A stretch of 64,000 nt of DNA from Sphingobium xanthum (GCF_019737615.1 NZ_JAHKKS010000003.1:410001-474000), one strand, 5' to 3'; counted from the first letter of the stretch, positions 1 to 8,781 are shown. Notes: generated from the sequence alone by a model not told the origin. Program-made: numbers and translations.

Positions 1-1
1 G

Positions 2-55
2 CTGGGCTTCATCGGCGCGACCCTGCGCCTGCATCAGCTCGACGCACGCTCCTGA
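2..55 (+). CDS. C-terminal end of an unidentified gene (partial)
   Basis: An open frame enters from the left edge and stops at a TGA at 53-55, leaving 17 residues that end in LHQLDARS. The composition is plausible for a protein C-terminus, but a second plus-strand frame is also open to a TAA at 58-60, so the frame is not certain. The gene would converge on prs, whose stop lies 28 bp further on. There is too little sequence to name a family. Confidence 0.3.
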   Translation: MGFIGATLRLHQLDARS

Positions 56-82
56 CGTAACCGAAGACTGGCAGCGACCGCC

Positions 83-1018
83 TCAGTCGAACAGCGAGCT
101 GACCGAGCTCTCGTCCGCGATGCGCCGGATCGCTTCGCCGAGAAGCGGTGCGATCGGCAGCTGGCGAATCTTCGAAGACGCGGTGACGCCGTCCGTCCCC
201 AGGATCGAATCGGTGATGACCAGTTCGCGCAGCTCCGAGCCTTCGACTCGCGCCACCGCGCCGCCCGACAGCACGCCATGCGTCACATAGGCAACGACAT
301 CCGTGGCGCCTGCCGCCTTGAGCGCACCGGCTGCGTTGCAGAGCGTGCCGGCCGAATCGACGATATCGTCGATGAGGATGCAGAAGCGTCCCTTCACGTC
401 GCCGATCACGTTCATCACTTCCGACTCGCCGGCGCGCTCGCGGCGCTTGTCGATGATGGCGAGCGGTGCGTTGTCGAGGCGCTTGGCAAGCGCGCGGGCG
501 CGAACCACGCCGCCGACGTCCGGCGAGACGACCATCAGATTCTCATTCGGGAAGCGCGCCTGAATATCGGCCGACATGACAGGCGCGCCGAACAGATTGT
601 CCGTGGGGATGTCGAAGAAGCCCTGAATCTGCCCGGCATGGAGATCGACCGAGAGGACGCGGTTGGCGCCCGCGACGGTGATGAGATTGGCGACGAGCTT
701 GGCCGAGATCGGCGTGCGCGGACCGGGCTTCCGGTCCTGCCGCGCATAGCCGAAATAGGGCATCACGGCCGTGATCCGCTTCGCCGACGCACGCTTGAGC
801 GCGTCGATCATGATCAGCAGTTCCATGAGATTGTCGTTGGCGGGATAGCTGGTCGACTGGAGGACGAACACATCCTCGCCGCGCACATTCTCGTGAATCT
901 CGACGAAGATCTCCTCGTCGGCGAATCGGCGGACGCTCGCCTGCGTCAGCGGCAGCTCGACATAGCTCGCAATCGCCTGTGCCAGCGGCAGATTGCCGTT
1001 GCCCGAGATGAGTTTCAT
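83..1018 (-). CDS. prs: Ribose-phosphate pyrophosphokinase
   Basis: Makes PRPP from ribose 5-phosphate and ATP in the cytosol, feeding purine, pyrimidine, histidine and NAD synthesis. The 311-residue product has the usual family length. Visible signatures are the N-terminal [13 protein letters not shown], the [14 protein letters not shown] region and the PRPP-binding loop DDIVDSAGT. The frame is open upstream for another 46 codons, but the family-typical N-terminus begins at the ATG at 1018, so I use that start. It is transcribed divergently from nadE; the shared 192-bp gap contains two hairpins. PRPP and NAD synthesis are linked biochemically, so a shared control region would make sense, though that is inference. 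Confidence 0.97.
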   Translation of the reverse strand: MKLISGNGNLPLAQAIASYVELPLTQASVRRFADEEIFVEIHENVRGEDVFVLQSTSYPANDNLMELLIMIDALKRASAKRITAVMPYFGYARQDRKPGPRTPISAKLVANLITVAGANRVLSVDLHAGQIQGFFDIPTDNLFGAPVMSADIQARFPNENLMVVSPDVGGVVRARALAKRLDNAPLAIIDKRRERAGESEVMNVIGDVKGRFCILIDDIVDSAGTLCNAAGALKAAGATDVVAYVTHGVLSGGAVARVEGSELRELVITDSILGTDGVTASSKIRQLPIAPLLGEAIRRIADESSVSSLFD

Positions 1019-1108
1019 GATCGCTGCCCTTGCCGCCTTGCCCCGCGCCCCTCTAGCGGCGCGATGGCCCCCTGAAAAGCCGCTTATGACGGTTTGGCGA
1101 CAGGACAT

Positions 1109-1195
1109 CGCGCGATTTGCCCGAGCCGCCAAATCGCGCGTTTGGCGTTTTCGCATTCTGCGAGTCGTCGCCTGTTCCAGCCGACTTCAGAATGC
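1109..1195. promoter_or_regulatory. Two consecutive inverted repeats between prs and nadE
   Basis: The first is a perfect 11-bp inverted repeat, CGCGCGATTTG at 1109-1119 and CAAATCGCGCG at 1130-1140, with a 10-base loop. The second pairs GCATTCTG at 1153-1160 with CAGAATGC at 1188-1195, with an inner AGTCG/CGACT pair at 1163-1167 and 1182-1186. The second ends 15 bases before the nadE start, so both could fold in a nadE leader. Neither has a following T-run, so they do not look like simple terminators. Role unknown. Confidence 0.5.
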
Positions 1196-1210
1196 TCTAG
1201 AGCCGCGCCC

Positions 1211-2875
1211 ATGACCGACCGCCTCCGCATCGCCTTGGCCCAGCTCAACCAGAGCATGGGCGACCTCCTCGGCAATGCCGATGCGATGCTCGCTTGGCGC
1301 GCCGATGCAGCGGCCGAGGGCGCCGATCTCGTCGTTTTTCCCGAGCTGCAGCTGATCGGCTATCCGCCCGAGGATCTGGTGCTGAAGCCGGCGCTGGTCG
1401 CGCGCGCCGAGACGGAATTGCACCGCCTCGCCGACGCGACGGCGGACGGCGGCCCGGCGATGCTGGTCGGCACGGTGATCGCCAACCAGGGCGCGCTGTT
1501 CAATTGCGCAGTGCTGCTCGACGGCGGCGAGATCGTCGCCATCCGCCAGAAGCGCGAGCTCCCCAACTACGGCACGTTCGACGAGAAGCGCCTGTTCGCG
1601 CCCGGCCCGCTGCCCGATCCGGTCGAATTTCGCGGCGTGAAGCTCGGCCTGCCGATCTGCGAGGATATCTGGTTCCCCTTCGTGACGGCGCATCTCGCCG
1701 AACAAGGCGCGGAAATTCTCATTTCGATCAACGGCAGCCCCTATGAAGTCGCCAAGGACGATTTCCGCATCAAGGGCGTCTGCGCCCAGCGAGTCGAAGA
1801 GACCGACCTGCCGCTACTCTATCTCAACCGCGTCGGCGGTCAGGACGAACTCGTGTTCGACGGCGCGTCGTTCATCCTCAATGCTGACGGTGATATCGCG
1901 CATTGCCTGCCCGACTGGGACGAAGCGCTGGTCGTCACCGACTGGGTGCGCGAGGCGGACGGCAGCTGGTTCTGCAAGCCGGGAGAAGTCCATGAGCTCG
2001 ATGCGCATCCCGCCGACATCTACCATGCCATGCTCGTCGGCCTGCGCGACTATGTGAACCGCAATCGCTTCCCCGGCGTCGTGCTCGGGCTCTCGGGCGG
2101 CATCGACAGCGCGCTCAGCGCCGCCGTCGCGGTCGATGCGCTCGGCGCCGACCGAGTCTGGTGCGTGATGCTGCCTTCGCGCTTCACCAGCCAGGAGAGC
2201 CTCGACGACGCCGCGGAATGTGCGCGGATGCTCGGCTGCCGGCTTGACAATATCCCGATCTCACCGGCGATCGAAGGATTTGACGCAATGCTGGCGGACA
2301 GCTTCGCCGACCGGAACGTCGACATCACCGAGGAGAATATCCAGTCGCGCATTCGCGGCGTGGCCTTGATGGCGCTCTCCAACAAGTTCGGCCACATGCT
2401 GCTCACCACCGGCAACAAGAGCGAGATGAGCGTCGGCTATGCGACCATCTATGGCGACATGGCCGGCGGCTATTCGGTGCTGAAGGACGCCTACAAGACG
2501 ACGGTGTTCGATCTCTCGCGCTGGCGCAACGAGCACCACTCTTCGCTCATGCTCGGCCCGGACGCTCCGGTGATGCCCGAGCGCGTCATCACCAAGCCGC
2601 CGACGGCGGAGCTGCGCGACAACCAGAAGGATTCGGACAGCCTGCCGCCCTATGAGGTGCTGGACCCGATCCTCTACGGCCTCGTCGAGCAGGAAAAGGC
2701 CGTGGATCAGCTCGTCGCTGCCGGCTTCGATCGTGCGACCGTGACCCGCATCGAGCGGCTGCTCTATGTTGCGGAATATAAGCGCCGCCAGTCGCCTCCG
2801 GGTGTGAAGCTCGGCGGGCGGAATTTCGGCCGCGACCGGCGTTACCCGATCACCAATGCCTTCCGGACGGGGTGA
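1211..2875 (+). CDS. nadE: Glutamine-dependent NAD+ synthetase
   Basis: Last step of NAD+ synthesis: amidates nicotinic acid adenine dinucleotide using ammonia released from glutamine. The 554-residue protein has both domains. The N-terminal nitrilase-type glutaminase shows the Glu (VVFPELQLIGYPPEDL, about residue 45), the Lys (KRELPNYGTFDEKR, about 115) and the nucleophile Cys in LPICEDIW (about 150). The C-terminal synthetase has the PP-loop LGLSGGIDSALS near 291-302. The frame extends upstream, but the ATG at 1211 starts the typical MTDRLRIALAQLNQ. It is monocistronic as far as visible, followed by a convergent secreted-protein gene 21 bp away. Confidence 0.97.
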   Translation: MTDRLRIALAQLNQSMGDLLGNADAMLAWRADAAAEGADLVVFPELQLIGYPPEDLVLKPALVARAETELHRLADATADGGPAMLVGTVIANQGALFNCAVLLDGGEIVAIRQKRELPNYGTFDEKRLFAPGPLPDPVEFRGVKLGLPICEDIWFPFVTAHLAEQGAEILISINGSPYEVAKDDFRIKGVCAQRVEETDLPLLYLNRVGGQDELVFDGASFILNADGDIAHCLPDWDEALVVTDWVREADGSWFCKPGEVHELDAHPADIYHAMLVGLRDYVNRNRFPGVVLGLSGGIDSALSAAVAVDALGADRVWCVMLPSRFTSQESLDDAAECARMLGCRLDNIPISPAIEGFDAMLADSFADRNVDITEENIQSRIRGVALMALSNKFGHMLLTTGNKSEMSVGYATIYGDMAGGYSVLKDAYKTTVFDLSRWRNEHHSSLMLGPDAPVMPERVITKPPTAELRDNQKDSDSLPPYEVLDPILYGLVEQEKAVDQLVAAGFDRATVTRIERLLYVAEYKRRQSPPGVKLGGRNFGRDRRYPITNAFRTG

Positions 2876-2896
2876 GGGGATTCACTTGACGATCGC

Positions 2897-3568
2897 TCAG
2901 GGCTGAGCCGTCAAGCCGAGTCCATGTTCGCGATACAGCGCTTCGGACAAGATCGCGGTGAGGAACGGCCGGGAGACTTTCATTGACGCGCCTGCCGGAA
3001 AGCACGAGCCGAGCAGAGGCTGCAACGCAGAAAGGGCTTCCGTCTCGGCGGCAGTCCCTGGGTCGGGAACGACATAAGCACGCGCTACGCCGACATTGGA
3101 CCGCACGACACAGCCCGCCAGTGCCATCATGTTCAGATATTCGACCGAGTTTGGTGCCTGGGGGTCAATCACGAATGCCTTATAGTCGATCGCCGGTTCT
3201 ACCAGCCGATCCGCAACGTCTTCCTTGAGATACAGGACCCGGAACATTTCGCCCCGGAAGAGGAAGACCGGCAGTTCCATCTTTCCGTCAAACGCGCAGG
3301 GCAAATCGTTGATGAGCGCACGCCTGGCCTTTTTACCATCCTCCCCCGGTCGGTCATATTTTGCATCGATATAAGCCAATGCTCGCGCCGTCTGCGCCTC
3401 AACCACGCATTTCGTGAAGCGTTGAACGAGAATCCGTGCGCGCGTCACGGCAGACACGTCACTGCCCGAAGGCGGCGTAATTTCTTCGCCGCTGCGTCTC
3501 TGGCCGGCGGCGCCGGATATGATCGAGGCGCCCAGAATGCAGGCGAGAAGAGGCTTTCGAAGCTTCAT
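2897..3568 (-). CDS. Secreted protein of unknown function
   Basis: A 223-residue protein starting MKLRKPLLACILGASI, with a Sec-type signal peptide that probably ends near residue 21 (SGAAG). The mature part has a few cysteines (TKCVVE, LPCAFDG, AGCVV, GSCFPAG) that could form disulfides in the periplasm, but no domain I recognise. The start at 3568 is supported by a GGAGA ribosome site a few bases upstream; the frame stays open for another 24 codons before it, but that part does not look like protein. It converges with nadE. Confidence 0.75.
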   Translation of the reverse strand: MKLRKPLLACILGASIISGAAGQRRSGEEITPPSGSDVSAVTRARILVQRFTKCVVEAQTARALAYIDAKYDRPGEDGKKARRALINDLPCAFDGKMELPVFLFRGEMFRVLYLKEDVADRLVEPAIDYKAFVIDPQAPNSVEYLNMMALAGCVVRSNVGVARAYVVPDPGTAAETEALSALQPLLGSCFPAGASMKVSRPFLTAILSEALYREHGLGLTAQP

Positions 3569-3714
3569 ATGATCTCCGGTTTTCAGCGTTTGAGCATATC
3601 TTGCGCACGAAGATGAGGAAGTACCAGCTGCGCCGCCCAATCTTCAATGAGCCCGCGTTTGTCCATTTGGCCGCTCCCGCTTGCATCTCCAAGCCTCGGG
3701 AGTAGAGCGCTCCC

Positions 3715-5067
3715 ATGACCGTCATCACCCGTTTCGCCCCCTCGCCGACCGGCAATCTGCATGTCGGCAATATCCGCGCGGCGCTGCATAACTGGCTCTG
3801 GGCACGCAAGATGGGCGGCAAATATCTGTTGCGCATCGACGACACCGACACGGAGCGGAGCGAGGAGCGGTTCGTCGAGGCGATCCGGGCCGATCTCGCC
3901 TGGCTCGGCTTCGACATCGATGGCGAAGCGCGACAGTCGGCGCGGGTCGATCTCTATGAAGCGAAGTTCGAAGCGTTGCGCGCGGCAGGCCGCGTCTATC
4001 CTTGCTTCGAGAGCGCGCAGGAGCTGGACCTGCGTCGCAAGGTGCTGCTCGGACGGGGCTTGCCGCCGGTCTATGACCGCGCCGCGCTCAAGCTGACGGC
4101 GGACGAGATCGCGGCGAAGGAAGCCGCCGGGGAGCGCCCGCACTGGCGCTTCAAGCTCGATCATGGCGCGGCCATCGAATGGGCCGATCTGGTGCGCGGG
4201 CCGCAGCATTTCGAGCCGCATCTGCTCTCCGATCCGGTCATTCGCCGGGCGGACGGGAGCTGGCTCTACATGCTGCCTTCGGTGATCGACGATATCGACA
4301 TGGGCGTGACGCATGTGATGCGCGGCGAGGATCATGTCTCCAACACGGCGACGCAGATCCAGATGTTCGCCGCGCTCGGCGCGGACTTGCCGCGCTTCGC
4401 TCATATGGCGCTGCTCACCGGCTCGGAAGGCAAGCTCTCCAAGCGGCTCGGCTCGCTCGGCGTCGCCGATCTGCGCGCGGCAGGCATCGAACCGCTGGCG
4501 ATCAACGCGCTGATGGCGCGGCTCGGCACCAGCGACCCGGTCGAGCTGGTGACGAACATGGCCCCGCTGATCGAGCGCTTCGACTTCGCCCATTTCGGCC
4601 GGGCACCGGCGCGTTTCTCGGACGAGGAACTGGCCGGGCTCAACCAGAAGATCGTGCATCTGCTGGACTATGGCGCCGTGGCGGACCGCGTGCCTGCCGG
4701 GATCAGCGCGGAGGTCTGGCCGGTGATCCGGCCCAATCTCGCGACTGTCGCGGAGGCCGCCGACTGGCTGCCCGTGCTGGGCGGCGAGATCACGGTGGCG
4801 ACGCTCGAAGAGGACGATCGTGCGTTCGTCGCGCAGGCGGCCGATGTGCTGGGCACAGTGCCGTTCGAGAGCGATCCCTGGCACGCGCTCACCGGCGCGC
4901 TCAAGGACGCGACCGGGCGCAAGGGCAAGGCGTTGTTCCTGCCGCTGCGACTCGCGCTGACCGGCATGGATCATGGCCCCGACATGGCCGCGCTTCTGCC
5001 GCTGATCGGCAAGGATCGGGCGCTGGCGCGGCTGCGCGCGGCGGCGGGAATTGCAGCGTCCGCCTGA
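3715..5067 (+). CDS. gltX: Glutamyl-tRNA synthetase, short second-paralogue type
   Basis: Class I aminoacyl-tRNA synthetase that charges tRNA with glutamate. At 450 residues it has the Rossmann core with PSPTGNLHVGN at 9-19 (the HIGH element) and GKLSKR at 239-244 (the KMSKS element), plus DDTDTERSEER. Alphaproteobacteria often carry two GluRS genes, and the length, the HVGN form of HIGH and KLSKR suggest the second, shorter paralogue. Which tRNA it charges (tRNA-Glu or tRNA-Gln, the latter for GatCAB transamidation) cannot be told from this window. The start is an ATG after a GGGAGTAGAGCG stretch. Confidence 0.93.
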   Translation: MTVITRFAPSPTGNLHVGNIRAALHNWLWARKMGGKYLLRIDDTDTERSEERFVEAIRADLAWLGFDIDGEARQSARVDLYEAKFEALRAAGRVYPCFESAQELDLRRKVLLGRGLPPVYDRAALKLTADEIAAKEAAGERPHWRFKLDHGAAIEWADLVRGPQHFEPHLLSDPVIRRADGSWLYMLPSVIDDIDMGVTHVMRGEDHVSNTATQIQMFAALGADLPRFAHMALLTGSEGKLSKRLGSLGVADLRAAGIEPLAINALMARLGTSDPVELVTNMAPLIERFDFAHFGRAPARFSDEELAGLNQKIVHLLDYGAVADRVPAGISAEVWPVIRPNLATVAEAADWLPVLGGEITVATLEEDDRAFVAQAADVLGTVPFESDPWHALTGALKDATGRKGKALFLPLRLALTGMDHGPDMAALLPLIGKDRALARLRAAAGIAASA

Positions 5068-5136
5068 ACCTTCAGGCACGATTTCAAACAGATAGAACCA
5101 TCGGTTCGTCCTGAAAACCACTCCACCGACAGCCTA

Positions 5137-5172
5137 TTGATGTTACATCATAACGTGATAGTATATCATCAC
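5137..5172 (+). promoter_or_regulatory. Promoter with two tandem palindromes, Zur-like operator
   Basis: An AT-rich island just before a TonB-like gene. A -35 candidate TTGATG (5137-5142) and a -10 candidate TAGTAT (5159-5164) are 16 bases apart. Two 13-bp half-palindromes overlay them: GTTACATCATAAC at 5142-5154 and TGATAGTATATCA at 5156-5168, each built as 5-3-5. The first matches the GTTATnnnATAAC core I know for Zur boxes with one change. A GGAG ribosome site follows before the ATG at 5196. Zinc control of TonB uptake would fit, but the regulator is inference. Confidence 0.5.
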
Positions 5173-5195
5173 TGAAGCTGAACAGGAGAGGTTTC

Positions 5196-5873
5196 ATGTC
5201 CGACACGTCCCTGCCGCGGCAAGGCTATGCCGCCCATCGCTCCCCCAGCGCCTTTGCCGCCGCCATTGTCCTCAATGGCGGCGTTTTTGCAGCGCTCATC
5301 GCTATCCCGGCCGCCGAGGTCATCCGCTGGGTCGATCCTGGTATCGAGGTCATCAACGTTCCCATCAACCCGCCGCCGCCGCCCAACCCGGTCGAGAAGG
5401 AAAAGGCAAAGGTAGAACCGAACAGAACGCAGCGGGTGACGCCACAGCCGACACTGTCCGATCCGATCGTCGTCCCGCCGATCGTCGAGACCGGCGGCGG
5501 ATTCATCACCGGCGTCGAACCGCTTGGCCCGGTCGGGACCGGCGGGGACATATTGCCGATCGATCCGCCCAAACCGCCGGTTCTCACCAAGGCGAAGCTC
5601 GACCCACGCTTCGCCGAAAGCTTCAAGCCCGATTATCCTCCGGCCTTGCGGCGCGAGGGGCTGGAAGGCAGCGCGACGATCCGGGTCACCATCGACGAGC
5701 GCGGGCGCGTCATCACGGTCGAGCTGGTCAAGGCGACCGATCCGCGCTTCTTCGAGGAAACGAAGGAGCAGGCCCTGCGCCACTGGCGCTTCCAGCCCGC
5801 GCGTCGCGATGGCGTCGCCACCACCAGCGAACAGACGATGACGGTCCATTTCCGGCTGGAGGACATGGACTGA
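5196..5873 (+). CDS. TonB-family energy transducer
   Basis: A 225-residue inner-membrane protein that would pass ExbBD-derived energy to outer-membrane TonB-dependent receptors. The layout is classic: a short cytoplasmic tail, one transmembrane segment near residues 19-41, a proline-rich periplasmic stretch (INPPPPPNPVEKEKAK), and a C-terminal TonB domain from about residue 140 with FKPDYPPALRREGLEG and ALRHWRFQPARRDG. No exbB or exbD is nearby, so it would rely on a complex encoded elsewhere. The Zur-like operator directly upstream suggests metal-dependent expression. The next gene starts 95 bp downstream and ribD follows it, so read-through into the riboflavin genes is possible. Confidence 0.88.
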   Translation: MSDTSLPRQGYAAHRSPSAFAAAIVLNGGVFAALIAIPAAEVIRWVDPGIEVINVPINPPPPPNPVEKEKAKVEPNRTQRVTPQPTLSDPIVVPPIVETGGGFITGVEPLGPVGTGGDILPIDPPKPPVLTKAKLDPRFAESFKPDYPPALRREGLEGSATIRVTIDERGRVITVELVKATDPRFFEETKEQALRHWRFQPARRDGVATTSEQTMTVHFRLEDMD

Positions 5874-5968
5874 TGGGACAGGCGGCGGGCGGGGGTGCGA
5901 TGGCCGTCATCCCCGCGCCGCTTCCCCCGTCACTTCCCAACCGGGCGCGGGATGCCTATGTTGCGGGC

Positions 5969-6439
5969 ATGGCCATTTTCCCTCGCCCGGTGTCGCCGAA
6001 AAGCGCGCTCTCCGATCTGCGCGACATGTTTTCGCCGGATCGGCCGCATCGCTGGAGCATTCTCGCGCTCTCCTTCGCGCTGACCGGGCTGCTGCTCTGG
6101 GGCTTCATGCTCGATTCGCGCACGCCGCCAAAGCCGCGCGAGATCTTCTATGTCGAAAACTGGATGGCGGATCGCAAGGACAGCGACATCATCCGCAAGC
6201 AGATCGAGGACATCGCCATTTATGAGGCGGCACTCAGCAAGAAGCAGCAGGAGTTCCAGAAGGTCGCCGACCGGCTCGGCATCGAATGGCGCGAAGAGGA
6301 AGTCAAAAACAAGGCGCGGCGCGAGGCCATTATCGCGGCCATCCAGAAGCGCCTCAACGAGCGGCTGAACGACGCGCTGGCCAAGGAAGCAGCGGTAGGC
6401 GGCGGGCGCACGCCGCCCGGCACGGCAGCGGCGCCCTGA
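5969..6439 (+). CDS. Single-pass membrane protein of unknown function
   Basis: A 156-residue protein with a short N-terminal part (MAIFPRPVSPKSALSDLRDMF), one hydrophobic segment around residues 30-45 (ILALSFALTGLLLWGFML), and a highly charged, probably helical C-terminal half rich in Glu, Lys and Arg ending in a Gly/Pro/Ala tail. The frame is open back to 5873, but the upstream 32 residues are low-complexity, so the ATG at 5969 is preferred. It ends one base before the ribD start and is probably co-transcribed with it. I do not recognise the family. Confidence 0.65.
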   Translation: MAIFPRPVSPKSALSDLRDMFSPDRPHRWSILALSFALTGLLLWGFMLDSRTPPKPREIFYVENWMADRKDSDIIRKQIEDIAIYEAALSKKQQEFQKVADRLGIEWREEEVKNKARREAIIAAIQKRLNERLNDALAKEAAVGGGRTPPGTAAAP

Positions 6440-6440
6440 T

Positions 6441-7418
6441 TTGACCAGCGATACGGCCTGGCTGGCCGCCGCCATCGCGCTGTCGCGGCGCGGCGAAGGC
6501 CGTACCGCGCCCAATCCCTCGGTCGGCTGCATCCTGCTTGATCCCTCTGGCCGCGTCGTTGGGCGCGGCTGGACGCAACCGGGCGGGCGACCCCATGCAG
6601 AGGCAATGGCGCTGGAACAGGCCGGCTCTGCGGCGCGGGGCGGCACGGCCTATGTGAGTCTGGAGCCTTGCGCGCATGAATCGGCGCGTGGCCCCTGCTG
6701 CGCCGGCCTGCTCATCGATGCCGGCGTGGCGCGTGTCGTCATCGCCGCCGGCGACCCTGATTCGCGCACCAATGGCGCCGGCATCGCCCGGCTCCGAACG
6801 GCCCGAATCGCGGTGGACGTCGGCGCGCTGGAACGCGAGGCGCAGGCCGCCATGACCGGCTTCTTCGCCCGACAACGGCACGGGCGCCCCTTCGTGACCC
6901 TGAAGCTCGCGACGTCGCTCGACGGCTGCATCGCGCTGGCCGACGGCACGAGCCAGTGGATCACCGGCCCCGCAGCGCGCGCGCACACGCATCTGGAGCG
7001 CGCCCGCCACGAGCAGATCCTCGTCGGGCACGGCACGCTCGCGGTCGACAATCCGCGCCTCGACGTGCGGCTGCCGGGCCTCGAAGCGCGTTCGCCGACG
7101 CGCTGTGTGCTGACCCGCAGCGGTACGGCACCGGACGGCTGGGTCCCTGTGGGAAGTCCGGCCGACATCGCGACGCTGCCGGGCGATCGCCTCCTGGTCG
7201 AGGGCGGCGCGCAGACAGCGGCGGCGTTCATCACGGCCGATCTGGTCGATCGGTTGCTGCTCTATCGCGCGCCGATCCTGATCGGCGGCGGCAAGCCCGG
7301 TCTCGGCGATATCGGCCTCGGCAATCTGACCGAGGCGCATTGCCGCTGGCGGCTCACCGATGCACGCAGCTTCGCCCCCGATCGGCTCGAGGTTTACGAG
7401 CGCGTGCGCGCGGGATAG
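6441..7418 (+). CDS. ribD: Bifunctional riboflavin deaminase/reductase RibD
   Basis: Performs the deaminase and reductase steps of riboflavin synthesis. The 325-residue protein has an N-terminal zinc deaminase with His52-Ala-Glu54 (HAEAMAL) and Cys77/Cys86 (EPCAHESARGPC), and a C-terminal reductase domain starting at FVTLKLATSLDG near residue 150. The start is a TTG at 6441, one base after the preceding stop; no ATG gives a complete deaminase domain. ribE follows after 134 bp, interrupted by a palindromic repeat. Confidence 0.95.
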   Translation: MTSDTAWLAAAIALSRRGEGRTAPNPSVGCILLDPSGRVVGRGWTQPGGRPHAEAMALEQAGSAARGGTAYVSLEPCAHESARGPCCAGLLIDAGVARVVIAAGDPDSRTNGAGIARLRTARIAVDVGALEREAQAAMTGFFARQRHGRPFVTLKLATSLDGCIALADGTSQWITGPAARAHTHLERARHEQILVGHGTLAVDNPRLDVRLPGLEARSPTRCVLTRSGTAPDGWVPVGSPADIATLPGDRLLVEGGAQTAAAFITADLVDRLLLYRAPILIGGGKPGLGDIGLGNLTEAHCRWRLTDARSFAPDRLEVYERVRAG

Positions 7419-7439
7419 AGCCTCAGCGGATTTTCCAGC

Positions 7440-7527
7440 CCGTTCGGGCTGAGCTTGTCGAAGCCCCGTCCTTGTCTTCCGAGCAGAAGAAGACAGCGCA
7501 GCCATTCGACAAGCTCAGGGCGAACGG
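7440..7527. repeat. CCGTTCG-type palindromic repeat, copy 1
   Basis: Arms at 7440-7462 and 7505-7527 are inverted copies matching at 21 of 23 positions, running from CCGTTCG to TTGTCGAA. The loop contains a smaller GTCTTC/GAAGAC pair. The same terminal motif recurs at 11455-11572 and 18454-18528. This copy sits within the riboflavin cluster, 26 bp before the ribE start codon, so any transcript from ribD would fold here just before the ribE start. Confidence 0.85.
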
Positions 7528-7552
7528 ATTTTCGAGATCGAAGACAGCTCTT

Positions 7553-8161
7553 ATGTTCACCGGCATCGTCACAGACATCGGCACCATCCGCTCGGCGGAA
7601 CAGCGCGGCGACCTGCGCCTCATCATCGGCTGTCATTTCGACATGGTCACGGTCGCCATCGGCGCCTCCATTGCCTGTTCGGGCGTTTGCCTGACCGTGG
7701 TCGACAAGGGGCCTGACTGGTTCGCCGTCGATCTGTCTGCCGAGACGGTTTCGCGCACCGCGCAGGGCGCCTGGGGCGAAGGCCGCGCACTCAACCTGGA
7801 GCGCGCGCTCAAGATCGGCGACGAACTGGGCGGCCATATCGTCACCGGCCATGTCGATGGCATCGGCGAAGTGGCCGCGATCGCGATCGAGGGCGATTCG
7901 CACCGCGTGACGATCCGCGTGCCTGCCGATCTCGCGCCATACATCGCGCCCAAGGGATCGATCACGATCGACGGCGTCTCCCTGACAGTCAATACCGTGA
8001 CCGACGGGCCGGGCGGTACCACCTTCGGCCTCAACATCATTCCGCACACCTGGTCGGTTACGACCTTCGGCGCGCTGACTGTCGGGCAGCCGGTCAATCT
8101 CGAGATCGACGTGCTTGCCCGCTATTTGCATCGCATGCGGGAGCATGCCACCGCGCAGTAA
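7553..8161 (+). CDS. ribE: Riboflavin synthase, alpha-chain type
   Basis: Dismutates two 6,7-dimethyl-8-ribityllumazine molecules to riboflavin, the last pathway step. The 202-residue protein starts with the diagnostic MFTGIVTDIG and has two lumazine-binding half-domains; each carries a typical GVCLTV / GVSLTV segment and the first ends in GGHIVTGHVDG. The ATG at 7553 is set by the MFTGIV start, although the frame stays open far upstream through ribD. It follows a palindromic repeat and precedes a YdeI-family gene by 14 bp. Confidence 0.95.
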   Translation: MFTGIVTDIGTIRSAEQRGDLRLIIGCHFDMVTVAIGASIACSGVCLTVVDKGPDWFAVDLSAETVSRTAQGAWGEGRALNLERALKIGDELGGHIVTGHVDGIGEVAAIAIEGDSHRVTIRVPADLAPYIAPKGSITIDGVSLTVNTVTDGPGGTTFGLNIIPHTWSVTTFGALTVGQPVNLEIDVLARYLHRMREHATAQ

Positions 8162-8175
8162 GGAAGAGGCCAGAC

Positions 8176-8775
8176 ATGGTGCCGGTGAAGGTCGATCCCA
8201 GCAAGGTCCATGAATTCGAGACCCAAGACCGCTTCTATGCCTGGCTCAGCCAGCATCACGCCACGCAGGACGAGGTCTGGATCCGCATCCACAAGGTTGC
8301 ATCCGGCCTTCCCTCGATCACGCCCAAGGAAGCGATCGATGTCGTGCTCTGCTGGGGCTGGATCGACGCAGTGCGCAAGAGCCTCGACGCCACCAGCTAC
8401 CTCCAGCGCTACACGCCACGCACGAAGAAGAGCATCTGGAGCAAGATCAACGTCGATAATGTCGCCCGGCTGATCGACGAGGGCCGAATGACCGAACATG
8501 GCCTGCGCCAAGTCGAAGCGGCGAAGGCAGACGGCCGCTGGGACCGCGCTTATGGCGCCGGCAAGGAAATGCAGATCCCCGACGATCTCCAGGCCGCGAT
8601 CGATGCGGAGCCCGCCGCCAGAGCAATGCTCGCGACGCTGAGCGCGCAGAACCGCTTCGCGATCGCCTTCCGAACGCATAACATGAAGACGGAAGCGGGC
8701 CGGGCGAAGAAGGTCGCGACCTTCGTGGACATGCTGAAACGCGGCGAGACCATCTATCCGCAGAAGAAGCGCTGA
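8176..8775 (+). CDS. YdeI/OmpD-associated family protein
   Basis: A 199-residue soluble protein resembling the YdeI family, with FETQDRFYAWLSQHH near the N-terminus, the conserved CWGWIDAVRKS and a C-terminal AFRTHNMKTEAGRAKKVATFVDMLKRG. The biochemical role is unknown. It lies 14 bp after ribE behind a good GGAAGAGG ribosome site, so it is probably co-transcribed with ribD-ribE. A direct role in riboflavin metabolism is not evident; the position may be incidental. Confidence 0.85.
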   Translation: MVPVKVDPSKVHEFETQDRFYAWLSQHHATQDEVWIRIHKVASGLPSITPKEAIDVVLCWGWIDAVRKSLDATSYLQRYTPRTKKSIWSKINVDNVARLIDEGRMTEHGLRQVEAAKADGRWDRAYGAGKEMQIPDDLQAAIDAEPAARAMLATLSAQNRFAIAFRTHNMKTEAGRAKKVATFVDMLKRGETIYPQKKR

Positions 8776-8781
8776 CGCCAG

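Noticed and set aside
3583..5121. Long minus-strand open frame opposite gltX (and similar ones opposite 22257-23969 and 27845-29419)
   Set aside because: High GC creates long antisense frames; translations are Arg/His/Asp-rich with no family motif, and the sense genes are certain.
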